From contig JAJQEV010000120.1 in NCBI GenBank assembly GCA_021201475.1, positions 1 to 64,000 of the forward strand: DNA of 64,000 bases. The letters run 5' to 3'. The notes beneath the pieces are model-generated. The model saw nothing but the letters and a program-made list of their open reading frames with translations, searched no databases and was not told the DNA's origin. Positions 57,848 to 64,000 of the stretch are shown here, piece after piece. Within the stretch, counting starts at the first letter, position 1. The number at the start of each line of letters is the position of its first letter. The DNA is from Clostridiales bacterium (GTDB taxonomy: Bacteria > Bacillota > Clostridia > Oscillospirales > Oscillospiraceae). The position numbers and the translations under genes are program-made.

Positions 57848-58714
57848 TCAGTGCGCCGAGAACACGGCTTTGGACAGGGAGCCTGTCTTAAACAGCGTGA
57901 AGCACAGCAGCACGGTATAACCCATCACGCCCCACAGGGAGGCAACGATGTCATCGCTGATGGAAACGCTCTGGATCAGGACTGCGTAGATACCGACGCA
58001 GATCATAATGAGAAAGCCCTGGAACGCCAGCGCCATCAACGAGCGCAGATAATTCTGCCCGATCTGGCTCTGTTCCCGGTTCCCAAAGGTGGAGAACGGG
58101 ATGGGTGCAAGGCTGACCATCAGGTAAATCTCGATCATACGCCCGTAGACAATGACAAAGATAATCAGGCCCATGATCCACATACCAAAGCTCAAAACAA
58201 GCGTCTGCATCAGGACACTCAGTAGTTCCCCGATCTCCATGGCCTCCAGCGTGGTCTGCATGGATGCCAGCGTCGTACCGTCAATGGAAGTGGAAGTGCC
58301 GATAATGCCGCTGGCACTGTTAATCACGCTCTGTGCCACATCGAACACTGCCATGGCGATATTGAAGCAGTTGGTAATCAGCATCACGGCGACGAAGGTC
58401 TTGAAAACCCATTTGAAGAAAATCCAGGTTTCAAAATTGGCGAGATTGTTGTGGTCGATAATCATCTGAATAAGCTCGTAGCAGGCGATAATCGTGAGGA
58501 AAATGCCCGCAATCGGGACGATGACTGACTCGGACACAGACTGTATCATGGAGAACACCCCCGGCGAGAAGTTCGCCGGGGTCGTCCCCACCTGTGTCGC
58601 AACATCCCCAACCTGCTGGTTGACCGAATCAAACATCCCCGACAGATTATTCATGACCGCACTGACCAGCATTTCCTTTATCCAGTCAGTGATCTGTTCG
58701 AGTATGCTGTTCAA
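57848..58714 (-). CDS. TrbL/VirB6-like conjugation membrane protein
   Basis: A 288-residue polytopic membrane protein. The TTG start at 58714 is supported by GGAGG nine bases upstream. About five to six hydrophobic segments are visible (SVIVPIAGIFLTIIACYELIQMII; WVFKTFVAVMLITNCFNIAMAVF; LVLSFGMWIMGLIIFVIVYG; ALAFQGFLIMICVGIYAVLIQ; IVASLWGVMGYTVLLCFTLF). It matches the VirB6/TrbL-type component of Clostridia ICEs (often annotated CD0411-like). It forms part of the inner channel between the pilin-like Maff2 and PrgI genes. Confidence 0.88.
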   Translation of the reverse strand: MNSILEQITDWIKEMLVSAVMNNLSGMFDSVNQQVGDVATQVGTTPANFSPGVFSMIQSVSESVIVPIAGIFLTIIACYELIQMIIDHNNLANFETWIFFKWVFKTFVAVMLITNCFNIAMAVFDVAQSVINSASGIIGTSTSIDGTTLASMQTTLEAMEIGELLSVLMQTLVLSFGMWIMGLIIFVIVYGRMIEIYLMVSLAPIPFSTFGNREQSQIGQNYLRSLMALAFQGFLIMICVGIYAVLIQSVSISDDIVASLWGVMGYTVLLCFTLFKTGSLSKAVFSAH

Positions 58715-58733
58715 AGGATATTACCTCCGCGGC

Positions 58734-58949
58734 TCAACCAAACAGGCCAGAGAGAAGCGGAACCAGAGTCGTACCGATCAGGGCGACACCGCCGCCCGCC
58801 ATGAGCTGCTTCATTCCCTGGCTCTTCGCGCCGGGGTTGTCGTTGCCGTAACCTTCCAGAAGGTTGATTGCGCCCCAGATACCGAGGCCAGCGCCAAGGG
58901 CGATAACGAGAGTCTGCAATACAGTAACTGCACTATTGAAAAATGCCAT
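58734..58949 (-). CDS. Maff2 family small membrane protein (pilin-like)
   Basis: A 71-residue protein, MAFFNSAVTVLQTLVIALGAGLGIWGAINLLEGYGNDNPGAKSQGMKQLMAGGGVALIGTTLVPLLSGLF. The ATG at 58949 follows GGAGG by eight bases; longer frames lack one. Two hydrophobic segments flank a short Gly/Asn loop, as in the Maff2 family, which has the size and topology of VirB2-type pilin subunits. It heads the secretion-channel genes after a terminator, which may set its level separately from traG. Confidence 0.92.
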   Translation of the reverse strand: MAFFNSAVTVLQTLVIALGAGLGIWGAINLLEGYGNDNPGAKSQGMKQLMAGGGVALIGTTLVPLLSGLFG

Positions 58950-59089
58950 AATGAAATCCTCCAAAAAATATAAAAGTGTAAGTGTATAAGGTGACATTTG
59001 CCCGCCTGCGTACCGACCTGAGAACCAATCGTTTTTATGCTGCTAACCGCAAAAGGTGTTCTGCTGACGGCTCCTGACCAAATCCGGGC

Positions 59090-59119
59090 AAACAAAAAGA
59101 CCGCCTGTAATAGACGGTC
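59090..59119 (-). terminator. Terminator between traG-like and Maff2 genes
   Basis: GACCGCC (59099-59105) pairs with GACGGTC (59113-59119) with one wobble, followed on the minus strand by TTTTTGTTT. A second hairpin CACGCC/GGCGTG (about 59141-59170) lies nearby. No gene is seen between 58950 and 59240. The gap probably also holds the promoter of the Maff2-VirB4 operon. Confidence 0.7.
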
Positions 59120-59240
59120 AGTTGACGGGGATATATGAAAACACGCCTGGGATAACAGATAACCGGGCGTGATCGCGATTATCTGCCGCAAATAACATTA
59201 CCCCCAAAAAGGGGGAGGGCCTCGGACGGCGCAGCTCCGG

Positions 59241-60992
59241 TCAGTCTGCTTCCACGACATGGTACACATCCTTCCCGCGCAGCTTCAGCCTGTGATCCAG
59301 GAATTTTTCCATATCAAAGGCGTTGCGCTTGTCTGCATCTGAGGTATAGCGGTAGTTTGGGTGCTGGGTGACATCGTATTTATCCGACAGGAATGGGCGG
59401 ACGCCGCGCAGCTGCAAAATACATTTGCCTCCATCCATCACAGCAAGCTCATCCTGACTCATGAGTTCATGGCCGGTCTTTTGATAATTGGTGCCGTAGG
59501 AGGGACTGTTGCCGCGGGTATCCGATGTGTTGAACATATCAATCGTTTCCTTGCCCAGCGCCGCATTTAGCTCTTTCAGCGTGGTCGGCTCAGAGCCGCC
59601 CAGAAAGAGCTGGGAGTCCATATTGCCGATGATGGTGTCCGCGTTGTCCTTGTAGATAGCTTTCAGCTGGCTCCGGGTCTGCAAAATCAGGCAGGCCGAA
59701 ATCTCACGGCTTCGGATAGTCGCCACCAGCTTTTCCAGGTTCGGTATCTGGCCGATATTGGCACACTCGTCGATCAGGCAGCGGACATGAACCGGGAGCC
59801 TGCCGCCATACACATCATCCGCTTTTTCACACAACAGATTGAACAGCTGTGTGTATGCCATGGAAATCAGGAAGTTGAAAGTGCTGTCAGTATCCGACAT
59901 GATAAGAAACAGCGCCGTTTTCCGGTCCCCGATCTTGTCCAGCTCCAGCTCATCATACGCTGTGATTTCCCGAAGCTCCTCAATATCGAAGGGAGCGAGG
60001 CGCGCACCACAGCTTATAAGGATCGATTTTAAGGTTTTGCCGGCAGCTAATTTGAAAAGACGGTATTGCCGAACTGCAAAGGAATTTGGCTTCTTTTTTG
60101 CCAGCGCCTCAAACATCAGGTCAACGGCATTCTGGAAGGTTTCATCCTCCTCGCGGACTTCCATCGAGTTGAGCAGTTCCAACAGCGCGGCGAAGTTCTG
60201 TTCCTCTTTTGGGGCTTCATAGTGGAGATATGCGATCAGCGCCGTGTACAGCAGCTTTTCAGCTTTTTCCCAGAACTCATCCCCGGCTTTGCCCTCGCCT
60301 TTGGTGTTGGCCATCAGGGTCGTGACCAGCTTCAAAATATCCTTTTCCGAATGCACATAAGCGAACGGATTGTAGTGCATGGACTTATGAAAGTTGATCG
60401 TATTCAGGAACCGTATCTGATAGCCCTGCTTCTCCAGCACATGGCCGCATTGCCCCAGCAGGCTGGATTTCGGGTCAGTGACTACATAAGAGCTGTGGCA
60501 CTGTAACAGGTTGGGCAGCACGAAGAACCGGGTTTTACCGGAACCGGAGCCGCCGACCACCAGCACGTTCTTATTCCGGGAGTCCGTCGGGTTCTTTGCC
60601 CGGCTTTCCATGGTCAGGCGCTCCGTCTGGGTCAGGATCACATTCTCCTGGAACTTTGGATTGACGAAGCGCTCAATATCCTTTGCGTTTCCCCAGCGGG
60701 CGGAACCGAACTCCTGATTGTGGCGGTATTTCTTTGCGTTCTTCCCACGCAGATACACCGCCAGTTTCAGACCGCCGCCACAACACAGGCCGACCAGTAA
60801 ATCGAACAGGTGGAAGCTGGGCAGCGGATTCCCGAATGCCTGGGGGATGGTGTACATCAGGCTCATGATCTTTTCGCCCGATGTGCTGCCCGTCGCCAGC
60901 CGCCATGCTTCACCGATATTTGTAGCGACCAGCCCCATAATGACATAAGGCAGGGCGAGGATCAGGATGCGTTTTATTTGCTTTTGGGTCAT
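59241..60992 (-). CDS. Type IV coupling protein (VirD4/TraG-like)
   Basis: A 583-residue coupling ATPase that delivers the relaxase-DNA complex to the channel. Two N-terminal membrane segments (ILILALPYVIMGLVATNIG; FHLFDLLVGLCCGGGLKLAVYL) precede Walker A VVGGSGSGKTRFF (residues 147-154) and KTALFLIMSDTDSTFNFL, VRCLIDECANIGQIPNLEKLVATIRSREISACLILQTRSQLKAIY (Walker B and the conserved glutamine motif). The ATG overlaps the pcfB TGA by four bases. Standard length. Confidence 0.95.
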   Translation of the reverse strand: MTQKQIKRILILALPYVIMGLVATNIGEAWRLATGSTSGEKIMSLMYTIPQAFGNPLPSFHLFDLLVGLCCGGGLKLAVYLRGKNAKKYRHNQEFGSARWGNAKDIERFVNPKFQENVILTQTERLTMESRAKNPTDSRNKNVLVVGGSGSGKTRFFVLPNLLQCHSSYVVTDPKSSLLGQCGHVLEKQGYQIRFLNTINFHKSMHYNPFAYVHSEKDILKLVTTLMANTKGEGKAGDEFWEKAEKLLYTALIAYLHYEAPKEEQNFAALLELLNSMEVREEDETFQNAVDLMFEALAKKKPNSFAVRQYRLFKLAAGKTLKSILISCGARLAPFDIEELREITAYDELELDKIGDRKTALFLIMSDTDSTFNFLISMAYTQLFNLLCEKADDVYGGRLPVHVRCLIDECANIGQIPNLEKLVATIRSREISACLILQTRSQLKAIYKDNADTIIGNMDSQLFLGGSEPTTLKELNAALGKETIDMFNTSDTRGNSPSYGTNYQKTGHELMSQDELAVMDGGKCILQLRGVRPFLSDKYDVTQHPNYRYTSDADKRNAFDMEKFLDHRLKLRGKDVYHVVEAD

Positions 60993-61477
60993 AGATCACG
61001 CTCCGGAGTTTTCTCCCGTACCTTCTTCGGGGTAGCAGCCACAAGTTCCTTCAGTTTCGCCAGCTCCTTCAGGACGCTCTTGCGTTCCTCTTTTTTCAGA
61101 ACAGAAGCAGAGTATTCCTTAAAGGCGGCAGTCAGCGCATCGCCGTCCCGCGCCTTGAAGAACACCAGGAACCGGGGCGAGTTCTGAGACGCATCTTTGG
61201 TGATGGCGTAATCCACACCGTATTTGTCCAAAATCCGCTTAAAGCCCTTGAGATCGGTCTTTTCAATCTCAATATTGGTCGCTCCCTGGTTCTGACCAAT
61301 GAGCTGGTCAATGGTCTGTTCGCCCGTAGGCTTTTCATTGGCTTTGGCCTGAGCGTTGGCCTTCATTTTGGAATACTGCTGGGCGAACTTCCGAAACGCC
61401 GTCAGTATTGCACGGCCTGTCAGTTTGGTCGTGCTGATCGCCAGGTTGACTGTCCGATTGGTTACTTCCTCCTCCAA
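60989..61477 (-). CDS. PcfB family conjugation protein
   Basis: A 162-residue protein starting at a TTG (61477) with AGGAGG nine bases upstream. VTNRTVNLAISTTKLTGRAILTAFRKFAQQ...GEQTIDQLIGQNQGATNIEIEKTDLKGFKRILDKYGVDYAITKD...RFLVFFKARDGDALTAAFKEY is the PcfB pattern. PcfB of enterococcal pCF10 is an adaptor between relaxosome and coupling protein. It is coupled to the TraG-like gene and overlaps the DUF3789-like frame upstream. Confidence 0.92.
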   Translation of the reverse strand: MEEEVTNRTVNLAISTTKLTGRAILTAFRKFAQQYSKMKANAQAKANEKPTGEQTIDQLIGQNQGATNIEIEKTDLKGFKRILDKYGVDYAITKDASQNSPRFLVFFKARDGDALTAAFKEYSASVLKKEERKSVLKELAKLKELVAATPKKVREKTPERDL

Positions 61478-61583
61478 TATTCACCACCTCCTCGTGGGGA
61501 CTTCCGATTTGCATCAGGCACATGATGAAAACACCACATACCGCGCCTGCAAGGAATGAACATATTCCGATTAACATCAACAT
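61335..61583 (-). CDS. DUF3789-like small membrane protein
   Basis: An 82-residue frame from the ATG at 61583, with AAGGTGG eight bases upstream. Only the first 30 residues (MLMLIGICSFLAGAVCGVFIMCLMQIGS) are typical: the single membrane helix of DUF3789, which is usually about 35-45 residues. The remaining tail is read out of frame through the pcfB gene for 143 bases and is polar and unlike the family. Either the tail is a tolerated extension or the stop was lost. Such proteins occur before pcfB in many ICEs. Confidence 0.6.
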   Translation of the reverse strand: MLMLIGICSFLAGAVCGVFIMCLMQIGSPHEEVVNIGGGSNQSDSQPGDQHDQTDRPCNTDGVSEVRPAVFQNEGQRSGQSQ

Positions 61584-62023
61584 TGCATTTCCCACCTTAG
61601 TTTCATTTCTGCCGGATACAGGTCATTTTCCGGCTGGCGCTTACCTGTCCAGCGAAGCCCTCCGGCCTTTCCTGCACAATGCCAACCGGCTGCTTTCAGG
61701 CTTGTACCTGGTTCAGATTCCAATGTGTAGGTAATGATTTTGTGGTAGCCCATAGCACGGGCGGCTCTCCATGCAGCAGCGTAAAGCATACTGCAAGCGT
61801 TTTTTGTGCCGTCCGTGCATAGGCGATTGACCTCTAGTGTCCAGCCATCATCCAGATAGCGGCTGACCGGACGCCCCACAATAGCAACGCCCACCAGCTT
61901 TTCACCGTCTGTGCATCCGATGGAAAATTTATGGCCTGTGACTGGCTTGTGATGCCGATGGTGCTGCTGGACATAAGCGTTTGCTTCCTTCAAAGATACC
62001 GGACAGAGGGACAGCGCCGACAT
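61577..62023 (-). CDS. XF1762 family (GNAT-like) protein
   Basis: A 148-residue protein, MSALSLCPVSLKEANAYVQQHHRHHKPVTGHKFSIGCTDGEKLVGVAIVGRPVSRYLDDGWTLEVNRLCTDGTKNACSMLYAAAWRAARAMGYHKIITYTL, the XF1762 family with an acetyltransferase-like fold. The family is common in ICEs and phages and may modify a small molecule or protein. The ATG shares bases with the upstream stop (TAATG-type overlap). It overlaps the DUF3789-like start by 7 bases. Confidence 0.88.
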   Translation of the reverse strand: MSALSLCPVSLKEANAYVQQHHRHHKPVTGHKFSIGCTDGEKLVGVAIVGRPVSRYLDDGWTLEVNRLCTDGTKNACSMLYAAAWRAARAMGYHKIITYTLESEPGTSLKAAGWHCAGKAGGLRWTGKRQPENDLYPAEMKLRWEMQC

Positions 62024-62658
62024 TACAGCACATCCTGTTCCGGAGCTGTCTTTGCCTTTCCGGTGACAACTTTCTCAGCTGCCTTTTCCCGTTTCCTCAT
62101 GGCCTCATCGTCAATCGGGATGGCCATGATACTGCGGCCAAGGCGGATAAACGCCTCCGGCTGGTGGAACAGCTTTTCAAACTGCTCGGCGTGTTCCGGG
62201 GACAGAGAACCAAAGTCGTCCTCGGTCAGCCCGACCACAAGGAAGTTGCCTGCTAAAATATCGTAGGTCTGGCCGTCCTCATCCCGGAGGGCGCGGTTAA
62301 GGGGAAAGCCGTTCAGCTTGCCTTCCTCATTGCAGATAATGCAGACCGGCTCCTCGAAGGGGTAGGTCGCTTGGATGTCTCCACCGACTGCTTGCTGCAT
62401 GGCCTCCAGCGTGTTCTCCATCTGGATGATCTGAGGATATTTCTCCGGTTCCACCAGCAGGACGGAAATCTGCTCCCTTTCCACGGAACGCTCGTCCTTT
62501 GTTTCAAAATCCACATGGGAAAAGTCGTCCGCATCCAGAATATAGAGCGAATCATTCCAGTTCTGTTCCACAAGCTCCTCGGCTTCCTCGCGGCTCTCAG
62601 CCTCGACCGTTACGGTTTTCTCCAGCGTCTCCGTGATTGTCACATCGTACTCTTTCAT
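62023..62658 (-). CDS. DpnD/PcfM-like plus DUF3846 protein
   Basis: A 211-residue protein starting MKEYDVTITETLEKTVTVEAESREEAEELVEQNWNDSLYILDADDFSHVDFE, a DpnD/PcfM-type N-terminal domain; the rest (ISVLLVEPEKYPQIIQMENTLEAMQQAVGGDIQATYPFEEPVCIICNEEGKLNGFPLNRALRDEDGQTYDILAGNFLVVG) is DUF3846. The ATG at 62658 has GAGGT seven bases upstream. DUF3846 proteins are frequent in ICE and phage operons; the activity is unknown. It is the second gene after the terminator, leading into pcfB and traG. Confidence 0.85.
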   Translation of the reverse strand: MKEYDVTITETLEKTVTVEAESREEAEELVEQNWNDSLYILDADDFSHVDFETKDERSVEREQISVLLVEPEKYPQIIQMENTLEAMQQAVGGDIQATYPFEEPVCIICNEEGKLNGFPLNRALRDEDGQTYDILAGNFLVVGLTEDDFGSLSPEHAEQFEKLFHQPEAFIRLGRSIMAIPIDDEAMRKREKAAEKVVTGKAKTAPEQDVL

Positions 62659-62668
62659 AGGCGATACC

Positions 62669-63157
62669 TCAGTCAATGGAAATGGCAGCGAACTTCCTGC
62701 CTTTCTCCGTGAGTGTGACAGTGTGGCTCTCCACTGCAAGGCGCACAGCATAGATTTCCTGTGAGGTCAGACTGATTTCCTCTCCATCATCGTCCACGTC
62801 ATAGAACAGGATAGGGCCAGCCACATACTGCTTGCCGCCGACCTTCCGAACATCTTTCTCGTCATAGCTCATAACGTCACAGGTTTTTCCCAGTGAGAAA
62901 TTGATAACATCGTCCTCACCGAAGCAGTGAAGGATGGAATACGCCTCCTCGACATCGACCACCTTGATGGGCTGGCCGGGGATTGCAGCGACCATGATAA
63001 CCGGCTCGTCGTTCTCATCGGCGTCCTCGCAGATGCAGCGAAGCATTTCCAATGCGCCGTCCAGAACGGAGTGAAGCCCTTCCAGAAACGCATCCGTTCC
63101 GGTCTTTTCATTCAGGGAATTGGGGATACAGTCATTTGCAATACAACAACAATTCAT
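62669..63157 (-). CDS. Hypothetical protein at the head of the transfer operon
   Basis: A 162-residue acidic protein, MNCCCIANDCIPNSLNEKTGTDAFLEGLHSVLDGALEMLRCICEDADENDEPVIMVAAIPGQPIKVVDVEEAYSILHCFGEDDVINFSLG. The ATG at 63157 has AAGGAG ten bases upstream. The N-terminal cysteine cluster could bind metal. Similar DUF3846-related ICE proteins exist, but I cannot place this one. It is the first gene after a terminator, so a promoter for the transfer operon probably lies at 63158-63195. Confidence 0.75.
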   Translation of the reverse strand: MNCCCIANDCIPNSLNEKTGTDAFLEGLHSVLDGALEMLRCICEDADENDEPVIMVAAIPGQPIKVVDVEEAYSILHCFGEDDVINFSLGKTCDVMSYDEKDVRKVGGKQYVAGPILFYDVDDDGEEISLTSQEIYAVRLAVESHTVTLTEKGRKFAAISID

Positions 63158-63190
63158 AATAAAAACTCTCCTTATAGTCTGGGGACAAAA

Positions 63191-63243
63191 CAAAAAAGGC
63201 GGCCATCCTGGCACTCCGAAATGAGAGTGCGGATGACCGCCTT
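63191..63243 (-). terminator. Terminator after the ParB gene
   Basis: AAGGCGG (63196-63202) pairs with CCGCCTT (63237-63243), with inner CATCC/GGATG and GCACTC/GAGTGC pairing. On the minus strand it is followed by TTTTGTTTTGT. It separates parB from the transfer operon. Confidence 0.85.
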
Positions 63244-63266
63244 ATGATCTGCCCGTGTTCATATAG

Positions 63267-64000
63267 TTACCTCGATTGATTGCGCTGCCGGCTTTTCTGC
63301 CACTGTTCCAGCAGCCGGATAATGGTGTCCTCCATCTGTTTGGGGGTGAAGGATTTGGGGAAATACTTCCGCAGCAGTTCCGTGGGCAGCGTCACGGTGG
63401 GAGCCAGTTCTTCCTTCTTTACCTCATCCATCAGAACCTCCATCGCCTCCGGCGAACACTGTTTCAACTGGCTGAGTTTTTTCAGTCGCTGTGCCTGTGA
63501 AAGAGAAGGAGTTGCCTGGGCGTAGTCCATGGCCTCCAGAAGATGGGACTGCTCATCGCGCGTCAGATAGGAAAGCTCCACAGCGGGCCGAAAGCCAACT
63601 TTCCCTTCATCCACCATGTCCATCAGTTCCGGAACCAGATTAGTCAGGCGAATATACCTCTGTACTTGTCGCCCGCTTTCTCCGGTGTCTTTCCCAATTT
63701 GGTCAGCGGCCTCCAACTTTCCGACCACTGGTCGGGAAGTTAAATCCGTCCTCGCTCCCTGATGCTTGATGGCGTCCATCTTCATCTTGTACGCCCAAGC
63801 CCGTTCGCTGGGGAGAATCGTCTCCCTTTGCAGATTGGAATCGACCATCGCGATGATCGCTTCATCATCATCCATCTCCCGGACAATGACCGGCAGAGTT
63901 TCCAGCCCGACTTGTTCTGCCGCGTGGCAGCGCCGGTGGCCGGAAATGATCTCATAGCCACCGTCCGGGTCAGGCCGCACCAGCAGTGGAGAAATCACTC
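63267..64000 (-). CDS. ParB/Spo0J-like partition protein, N-terminus beyond window
   Basis: At least 244 residues; the frame is open to the window edge, so the start is missing. The visible part begins in the ParB domain (VISPLLVRPDPDGGYEIISGHRRCHAAEQVGLETLPVIVREMDDDEAIIAMVDSNLQRETILPSERAWAYKMKMDAI, with the GHRR CTP-binding core). The helix-turn-helix (DQIGKDTGESGRQVQRYIRLTNL) and a C-terminal dimer part follow. Typical of ICE ParB proteins; a parA gene would be expected just to the right. It ends at a strong terminator. Confidence 0.92.
   Translation of the reverse strand, partial: VISPLLVRPDPDGGYEIISGHRRCHAAEQVGLETLPVIVREMDDDEAIIAMVDSNLQRETILPSERAWAYKMKMDAIKHQGARTDLTSRPVVGKLEAADQIGKDTGESGRQVQRYIRLTNLVPELMDMVDEGKVGFRPAVELSYLTRDEQSHLLEAMDYAQATPSLSQAQRLKKLSQLKQCSPEAMEVLMDEVKKEELAPTVTLPTELLRKYFPKSFTPKQMEDTIIRLLEQWQKSRQRNQSR

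Noticed and set aside
1-64000. tRNA or rRNA genes, insertion sequences with transposase
   Set aside because: No cloverleaf with a GTTCGA arm or rRNA core sequence was noticed, and no DDE, HUH or IS200-type transposase reading frame was recognised.

Overview
The window is about 64 kb of a large integrative and conjugative element (ICE) from a Gram-positive, probably gut-dwelling Clostridia (Oscillospiraceae/Lachnospiraceae-like). The assignment rests on three things. There are strong AGGAGG-type ribosome sites before most genes. The transfer proteins (PcfB, Maff2, PrgI, VirB4, NlpC/P60 hydrolase, DUF4315, DUF4366, TopB, giant methylase-helicase, MobC, relaxase) are the standard set of Clostridia conjugative transposons. 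The element also uses large serine recombinases instead of a tyrosine integrase. Almost everything is on the minus strand, so it reads right to left. No tRNA, rRNA or CRISPR array was recognised.

Layout: (i) 1-1.1 kb holds broken pieces of a DUF4368-type serine recombinase, one on each strand, from an older insertion or rearrangement. (ii) 1.1-7.1 kb is an operon of three large serine recombinases and two small proteins. (iii) 7.2-10.0 kb is a ParB-like/MazF-like operon with a 52-residue gene just upstream of the mazF-like gene. (iv) 10.3-13.3 kb is a control region with two XRE regulators, a Com-like zinc protein, a GAF/SARP-like activator and six 22-24 bp tandem repeats that look like iterons. 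(v) 13.5-28.9 kb is a complete type 1 BREX phage-defence operon (brxA-brxB-brxC-pglX-pglZ-brxL). An AbiJ/HEPN-like gene sits between pglX and pglZ, an extra gene follows brxL, and an XRE gene precedes brxA. (vi) 29.1-31.7 kb, on the plus strand, has a Y-family DNA polymerase, a YolD-like protein and an unknown gene. (vii) 31.8-35.6 kb holds the most unusual gene, a 962-residue fusion of an exonuclease III-type nuclease, a group II-intron-like reverse transcriptase with maturase thumb, a zinc/HNH-like module and a C-terminal domain known to me from defence proteins. A 137-residue partner precedes it. Two tracts of 10-bp-phased GTCG repeats lie at promoter positions on either side. (viii) 36.4-38.7 kb is the relaxase/MobC module. 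(ix) 38.7-62.7 kb is the type IV secretion and DNA-processing module, including a 2890-residue methylase-helicase with a complete tnpV gene nested inside it in another frame. (x) 62.7-64 kb has a hypothetical gene and a ParB gene cut by the window edge.

How it fits together: the right half nicks, unwinds, couples and exports DNA. The serine recombinases at the left excise and integrate the element. ParB, MazF and the regulators probably control maintenance and timing. The middle is cargo that protects the host or the element: BREX, an abortive-infection-like gene, a translesion polymerase, and the nuclease-reverse transcriptase fusion, which is the best candidate here for an undescribed system. 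All functions are inferred from reading the sequence; no database search was possible.
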